A DNA stretch of 64,000 nt, from NCBI GenBank assembly GCA_022559845.1, contig CM040128.1, forward strand, positions 219,899,643 through 219,963,642, given 5' to 3'. Below the pieces are notes generated by a model that worked only from the letters and a program-made list of their open reading frames with translations, did not search any database and was not told the origin of the DNA. Shown here piece by piece: positions 58,340-64,000 of this stretch. Each line of letters begins with the position of its first letter. Positions within the stretch are counted from its first letter, which is position 1. Origin of the DNA: Amorphophallus konjac (lineage: Eukaryota > Streptophyta > Magnoliopsida > Alismatales > Araceae). The position numbers were made by a program, and so were the translations under genes.

Positions 58340-60384
58340 AGGAATGAGATACTCCTCCTTATGCAGCATGATGCATCTAATAATGAAAACTCCCCCTTAC
58401 TAAATGGAGCCTATGAAAAGAATAAGAAGGGAAATTCAATTGGATTCTCAAAGGGATATTATTCTCATAAATCCAAAACATGTTTTCAAAGTCTTCCATT
58501 ATAAGAGCTTATGAATGAACTTTATTAACAGTGTGGTTTAATTATGATGTATGTAGAGTTCATCAGTAAAATTCTGTATTGATATCTAAAACCATGGTTT
58601 AATAAAGATGAACCAAGCCCTCATAATTATCTTGATTAATCTCTCTTTCTCTTACACAATCAAATCTATTGACTTCTTTCAGAGTTACATGCACTAGTAT
58701 TGAAGTCAAGTAATTATGAAGTCATATGATTCTGTCTAGGGTTGAAGCAATTTGATTTGTGTATCAATATTCAGATATTTCACTTTATTCAACAATTTTC
58801 TTGCTCCAAATTTTACGAGCACTCTAGTTCAGTGCACACATTGTAACTAGAGGATATACCTTGATTAGAGGCCAATATCCTAAGCCCTTAGTGTGACTAA
58901 CTGTCATACTTTATGTGAACATAGTTACCATTTACACATCATGACACACTGCAAATCATTTTCTAATGAGTGAGTTGTATTTCTCAGTGTGCATGCCATT
59001 GCTCTGCCTGAGTTTTAATGAATTTTATCAGAGTTAACGAAGGCACCTCATGACACAGTCCTTTGGACTTGTGTTTCTCAGTGGCCAATGTCATTGCTCT
59101 GACAGAATTAACCCTTTAGACATTTCAGAGGCTTTCTTTTACTTCAAATCAATAATAGTTTCATGTACTTAACCAATTAAAGTCATGTATTCAAAAGTGC
59201 AGATTTCAGAGATTTTTCACAAGACACAGCATGAAACAAATGGTTAAGGTTTATTAAACAAGCTTCAGATATTTTTAAGAGATTTTAAAGTCAAACTCCA
59301 TGAACATTAAACTTAAACCACATGAGTTATTTCAGACATTCATAAACCTGTATAATAGAAGTTTTCTAGTTCAAAATTTTCAGATTTATGATCAAGATAG
59401 CCCATTGGAATCTTCATGAGGGACTGATAGATTTCTGAAGCCAAAAGATACCAATTGATAGGAGAAATACCAATTGTTAAGAGAGATTGTGAAGCTCAAA
59501 GTTTTCAAAATATGATTAAGGTTTGTCAATAAAATCAATAAGAAAGGATATGCAATGAGTTCTGACACATGTATGCATTTGATAACCTATATGCAATGCA
59601 TTGACTCCCCCTTACAATATGCATTCAAACTCTCTTTTTGGCATTTTCAATATAAGGGGATACAATGCACTATATGTATGCAGGGACATGCAAAGACTCG
59701 ACATTGAATTGCTATGCAAGGATATGCATCTAACTCCCCCTGAAAACATGCAATGTTTGCACTGAAAACTGAACATATGATTCCATATGATATTGTGACT
59801 TGTGCACAATCAGACTATCCTATCAGCAAAGTGACCCATGGTACTAGGCGGAGCACTTGGTCTAAAAGACCACCTCACACATAGTAAGAACCTCCAGACA
59901 GACTTCCCTGCCTTTTGGTACCTTACCATTTATATACCATTGAGGTCATGCATGATTATTCAACATGCAGTTCTATATGCAATTCAGAATTTCAGTGAGC
60001 TATTGCAACACACAAGATTCAAGTCACACTCATAAGCAGTTCAGATTTTTCAGACAATTCGAAAGGTAATTTGTTTTCAGAGTCTATGCATAACACAATT
60101 ATCAAACAATTGCAATAAGCCTATGTATGCATCAGATACAGATAACCCTTCTTAATCTGATGTTTGCACAGAACTCTCAGCAAATGTATGATTAGAAAAT
60201 AATGCATATGGCAACTGATGAATGAAAAGTGCAAAAACAGATTTAACTTGCCATGCAATAAACTAAAACCAAGGACAGCAGGAAGTTTACCTGAAAGAAA
60301 AATCAGTATGGGGTTTTTCTTCTTGAGTGCCTTGGATCATTACCCCTTTTTATTCCAGTCCCAAGGCACACCTGCATAGCAATG
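58340..60384 (-). other. Element D non-coding spacer where pol should be
   Basis: AT-rich, with no ORF over 65 codons. It holds several GGGGGAG-type purine tracts on the minus strand (complement CTCCCCC near 58391, 59606 and 59734) and two imperfect copies of a CATTGCTCTG motif (58989 and 59092). I see no remnant of RT or integrase signatures. Confidence 0.65.
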
Positions 60385-62808
60385 TTATTTTGCACAAACA
60401 GGTACCCAAGAAGTCTTGGGTCTTGATAAAATAGTATTACTCCTAGCAGGTTTTCTTGGCACATTTCTAGGAGCAGTTTTCAGATCTGATTTATGCACAT
60501 TCTTGTTAGCATGAATTCTATGTGCATAAGCATGAGGTTTCTTGTCAACAGAATAAAAATTATGTTTGCCAAAACCGGTTTGGTTTTGATATCCTGCCAG
60601 CCAACAGGTTGCAGCCCTGTGACCTAGCTTCCCACAGTTATAGCATGAAAGTTTTGGAAATTGTCTTACAGGGAATTTAGCATTTTTGAGATTCACATTT
60701 CTACCCTGAATATGCCAACAGTCCTTGACTGTATGGCCAAACTTTCCACATTTGAAGCACTCATTGTGCTTGCCTCTAAAAACATTATTTCCAAACATAT
60801 TTCCATTAGCAGGGAGTTTAAGAGTTTTAGAATTGAGTTGTCTACCCTGAGCATGTCTACAGTGGGCTGCAATGTGGCCCATCTTGCCATAGTGAAAGCA
60901 TGAATTAGAACTTCTCTTACCAGCATTCAGCCAGCATTCAAATCTCTTATGACCCAATTTTCCACAATTAAAGCATGTCATATGCTGGTTTATTGGAACA
61001 GACTTGTTCTTGTTAGAAACATGATAGTTTGCATGATATTTATTCTTATCACTAACAAACCAGTACTGTGAAATTTTGTGTCCTAGTTTACCACAATGAA
61101 AGCACTCAATTCTCCTTTTCTGAAATGAAGGATTTTTATCATGATATCTCCTAGCATTCTTATTATCCTTCTCCATCAACTTACACTCATGCATCAGATG
61201 TCCAACTTTATGACAGTAATGACAGATAATCTTCCCTTTAGATGCATGTGAGTGTGTGTGAGGACTGTGATCAGCATGCACTGATGAAGCCTTTTCATTT
61301 ATTTTTTGATTTACAGTCCTTTTCTGGTTTTTATCCTGTTTTCCTATTTTCTTAGCCTTGTACTGAGTTGGAGATGAAATAGAAGGCTTCTCCTGTTCAG
61401 AGGATTTAACAAAGACAGTTTTCAGGTTGGCTCCATCGACCTTCCTCATGACTGGACTATAGCCCAGTCCGTCTTTCTTCAAATTATTCTTTGTTCCCAG
61501 TATTTTCTGAACAATGGGCTGTTTGTCTTTAGAGGTGGTGGCTACGTCTGAACCACTTACAAAAGATGTCATAACTTTGTTCTGAAGTTCCTTCTTGTTT
61601 ATCTTATTGTAGCCCAGCCCTTCCTTCCTAGAGTTGATTTTTATGCCTAGTAGCTTGTCTAGGTTTTTCTGCCCATCAACAAATTTAGACAAGGAGACTG
61701 TCAAATCCTGAATTTCATCTTCCAAAGAGGAAATATGTAGCTCATAACTGGCAATCTCTTGTTCACTGTAATTCACACATTCAGTTAACACCTTGTTAGC
61801 AGTTTTATATTTGTCAATTTTCTGTTCCAGATTGCTCAGTTTATTAGAATCTTCAACACAAATACTTTTTCCTCTTTCCAAAGCTAGAAGTCTCTCTGAC
61901 ATAGTGGAATTCAACATTTTTAATTTTTCATTTTCTTCCTTAAGCTTGTCATTCTGAATTAACTCATTTATTAGAGTCTGATCTTCTGAGTTAGTTTCAA
62001 GTTTTCTTCCAGTCTTGAATTCCTTCAAATCTTTTTCCTTCTTTTCAATGTTTTTCTGTAATTCCACATTCACAGATTTGATGGCTTCAAGTTTTTCAGC
62101 AAGCAGGTTTTTCTCCTGCTTAAGTTTCTCTGATTCTTCTTCATCTTCTTTGGAGATTTTTCTGAGAGATTCATCTTCAGATTTTAGCTTATTTAGTTCA
62201 GAGTAAACACATTCGAGTTCCTTCTTCAGTTTTGTAATCTGATTTTTATACATATGATTATCAGACATACATGCATCATGAAGTTGCTTCATACTCATAT
62301 AATTTTCACATGGAGAGCTAGAACCATCTACCCGAGTACCCTTCTTCAACTTTTTATACTATTTTCTTAAGCTCTCATGTGACTCTAACAATTCAGCATA
62401 TGCATTCTCCCAATCATCAAGAGAAAAGTTCTCGAAGAGATTTACCTCATCATCATCATCTTCATTTTGGCTGCTGCTTTGATTGCTTCTGTCAGCCATC
62501 ATGCAGCTTGTTTGATTTTCTTTCCCGGCTCTCTTCATCATTTCCAACATATCCCTTGCAGATCTGCAATCAAGGAAACATGAGTGAAAGGCTTTGTCAG
62601 TGGCTGCTTTCATCAGATTTATAGCTGTCTGATTCTCCTCATACATTGCTTCGTGACTGTCAGTCCATTTGGACTTTTTCTTTGGTAATTTATGAGGACC
62701 ATGTGAAATCACTTTCCACAGGTCTGGATCAACAGATCTAACATAAGCACGTAAGGCACTGTGCCACTGGTTGAAATCAAAACCACTGAAGACGGGTGGA
62801 CAAGCCAT
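60385..62808 (-). pseudogene. Element D gag with six zinc-knuckle positions, one amber stop
   Basis: Starts at 62808 (MACPPVFSGFDFNQWHSALR), a copia-type gag N-terminus (GFDFNQW, DLWKVI). An in-frame TAG at 62359-62361 follows ESLRK; the frame then continues unbroken for 657 codons to 60385. After the stop comes a long coiled coil (about 61650-62290). Six CCHC-type positions lie between 61236 and 60600. Four are intact (CHYCHKVGHLMHEC, CFNCGKLGHKRFEC, CFKCGKFGHTVKDC, CYNCGKLGHRAATC), and two have lost a Cys to Tyr (CFHCGKLGHKISQY, CFHYGKMGHIAAHC). Copia gags normally have one or two knuckles. The product would be the capsid/RNA-binding protein. The single amber could be a mutation or a read-through site. 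Confidence 0.88.
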
Positions 62809-62925
62809 TGAAGCAAATAGCAGATAAATTCAACGCAACAGGAATATTGATGCACTAAAAGCAAATTAGCACCTAAGACCGCAAGATCGAATCTGCAGGT
62901 CGCTGGACCTTGTATGCAGACACCT

Positions 62926-62937
62926 GCTCTGATACCA
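62926..62937 (-). other. Element D primer-binding site (initiator Met tRNA)
   Basis: Minus strand TGGTATCAGAGC, perfect match, 2 bases from the 5' LTR. Confidence 0.93.
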
Positions 62938-62939
62938 AC

Positions 62940-64000
62940 TGTTAGTAAGCTTGGCTCGGATACAGAGGGGGGTGAATGTATCCTTCTACAGTATATGGCC
63001 AAATTAAAAACTAGGATGCTAGAGAAAGACACAGGATAGAACTAATTCATTTCAACTCAAATACAAACTCATGGGCGTGCCTATCCAAGCATCTAGCGGA
63101 AGCAATCAATCAATCAAGCCACTGCACAAGAGATTTTAGGTGGTTCGGTCCACAGACCTACATCCAACCCTCACTCCCAACCGGAGTGAGGCTTCCACTA
63201 GCTCAAGCTAGAACGCAGACTTAGTCTGAAAACAGTTGCTGCCACACAGCTTGACCAGGGGAACAGCCTCCCCTCTTCCTCCCAACTGGAGGGACACCCA
63301 AGTGACTCCCAGCCACTTGGAAACTAGAGATCGAAGACCTCTCTTCCTCCAGACCAGGAGGGACCACTGGACTTGCAACCACAAGCCCAGAACCGGAGGA
63401 CTAGCCTCCCTTCCTCTAACCAGAGGGCAACCCACAAGTGACAACCTGTCACTTGCAGCCTGGAGATCAGATCTCCCTTCTCCTGAACCAACAGGAGGAA
63501 CCCGACCCCCAACAGGGCAATCGGAAGAACAAAGATGATCAGAAAACAAAGGAAAAATAATAAAGGAAAATAACACAGCAATCAGAAAGCTGTAAAAGAT
63601 GAAATGCACAATGTGGCTCTCAACGGAGCTGACTGGCCTGGATCTGATCCACGGTCCAGTGAAGACAGATCTTCAAGCAGCTTCTTCCTTCTTTTCCACG
63701 ATCTCTCTCTCTCACTCTCTATCTCTCTTTCTTTCTCTTCTGCTCTCTTAATCTCTCACTCACTGCTCTCGATTCACGGCTTCTCTCTTCTATCTCTTCT
63801 TCCTCTCTTTTCTTTCTTTTTCTCTTTTTCTGGATCGAAGGGCTTTCTGCTCTTCAGGCTTCTGCTTCGATCACTCTTCATCTGAAGATGAAGGATACAT
63901 TATATACCAGCAGCAGCAGCAGCAGCAGCAGGGCGCGTGTGGCTTCCACAGTTCTCGCCCTAAGAGTTCGGACCACGTGGCAGCATCCAGCATGCTGTCA
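62940..64000 (-). repeat. Element D 5' LTR (partial, cut by window end)
   Basis: Matches 53427-54487 with almost no length change. The promoter TATATAA (complement about 63899-63906) is inside the window; the U3 arrays expected further right are not. Confidence 0.92.

Larger units (their letters stand above)
53427..64000 (-). mobile_element. Element D: Maximus/SIRE-like copia derivative without pol
   Basis: 3' LTR at 53427-55822, 5' LTR from 62940 to beyond the window. Primer site 62926-62937, polypurine tract 55824-55836. Between them lie only a gag frame (60385-62808) and a second ORF (56133-58001). The 2.3 kb between the two ORFs has no trace I can see of protease, integrase, RT or RNase H. 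The left flank is TAGAC, inside LTR2; the right flank is outside the window, so the target duplication cannot be checked. Comparable parts of the two LTRs differ at about 18 of 1,060 bases, so insertion was fairly recent. It must rely on enzymes from elsewhere. Confidence 0.88.

Overview
The window is nuclear DNA from a flowering plant with a repeat-rich genome, most likely a monocot. The reasons are a very GC-rich, intronless, plant-type cyclophilin gene, plant-specific LTR-retrotransposon lineages (Tekay/Del and CRM-like chromoviruses, Tat-like, Maximus/SIRE-like copia) and initiator-Met-tRNA primer sites. The only host gene I recognise is the cyclophilin on the + strand at 25107-25628. Retroelements fill roughly 50 of the 64 kb, and every LTR element whose orientation I could determine lies on the minus strand.

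Layout. 1-5184 is AT-rich repeat debris: a degenerate LTR, minisatellites, an array of palindromic GTCGAC-core 12-mers, a tRNA-like SINE head and two duplicated segments. 5185-23117 is element C, a CRM-like chromovirus with 626-bp LTRs and GAGGG target duplication. It is split between gag and protease by element B (9455-19601), a complete Tekay chromovirus with TGGGC target duplication. 23118-31942 is host DNA with the cyclophilin gene, nested Tourist-like MITEs, a second MITE-like family and minisatellites. 31943 to the end is a deep nest. A copia-type LTR (LTR1, 31943-33352) is followed or invaded by a second one (LTR2, 33353-33383 plus 51071-53426). LTR2 is split by element A, a Tekay chromovirus (33384-51070, target duplication CGAAG). 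The 3' LTR of A is in turn invaded by element E (34439-42774), a Tat-like fragment carrying an antisense multi-exon plant-mobile-domain (PMD) gene. LTR2 is also cut at 53426/53427 by element D, a Maximus-like element with gag and a second ORF but no pol. D runs off the right edge.

How the parts relate. A, B and C keep recognisable gag-protease-RT-RNaseH-integrase order, but all are broken by stop codons, mostly C-to-T changes, and A and C also by gag frameshifts. They are probably immobile. D is young (about 18 differences in about 1,060 compared LTR bases, counted by eye). It can only have moved with enzymes from a related autonomous element. C is older (about 22 differences in 626).

The most unusual features are these: unrelated LTR families each carry a dense array of their own short motif, mostly palindromic or inverted; the protease segment of B is tandemly duplicated in frame, with two DSGA sites; the PMD gene lies antisense in E; and D lacks pol.
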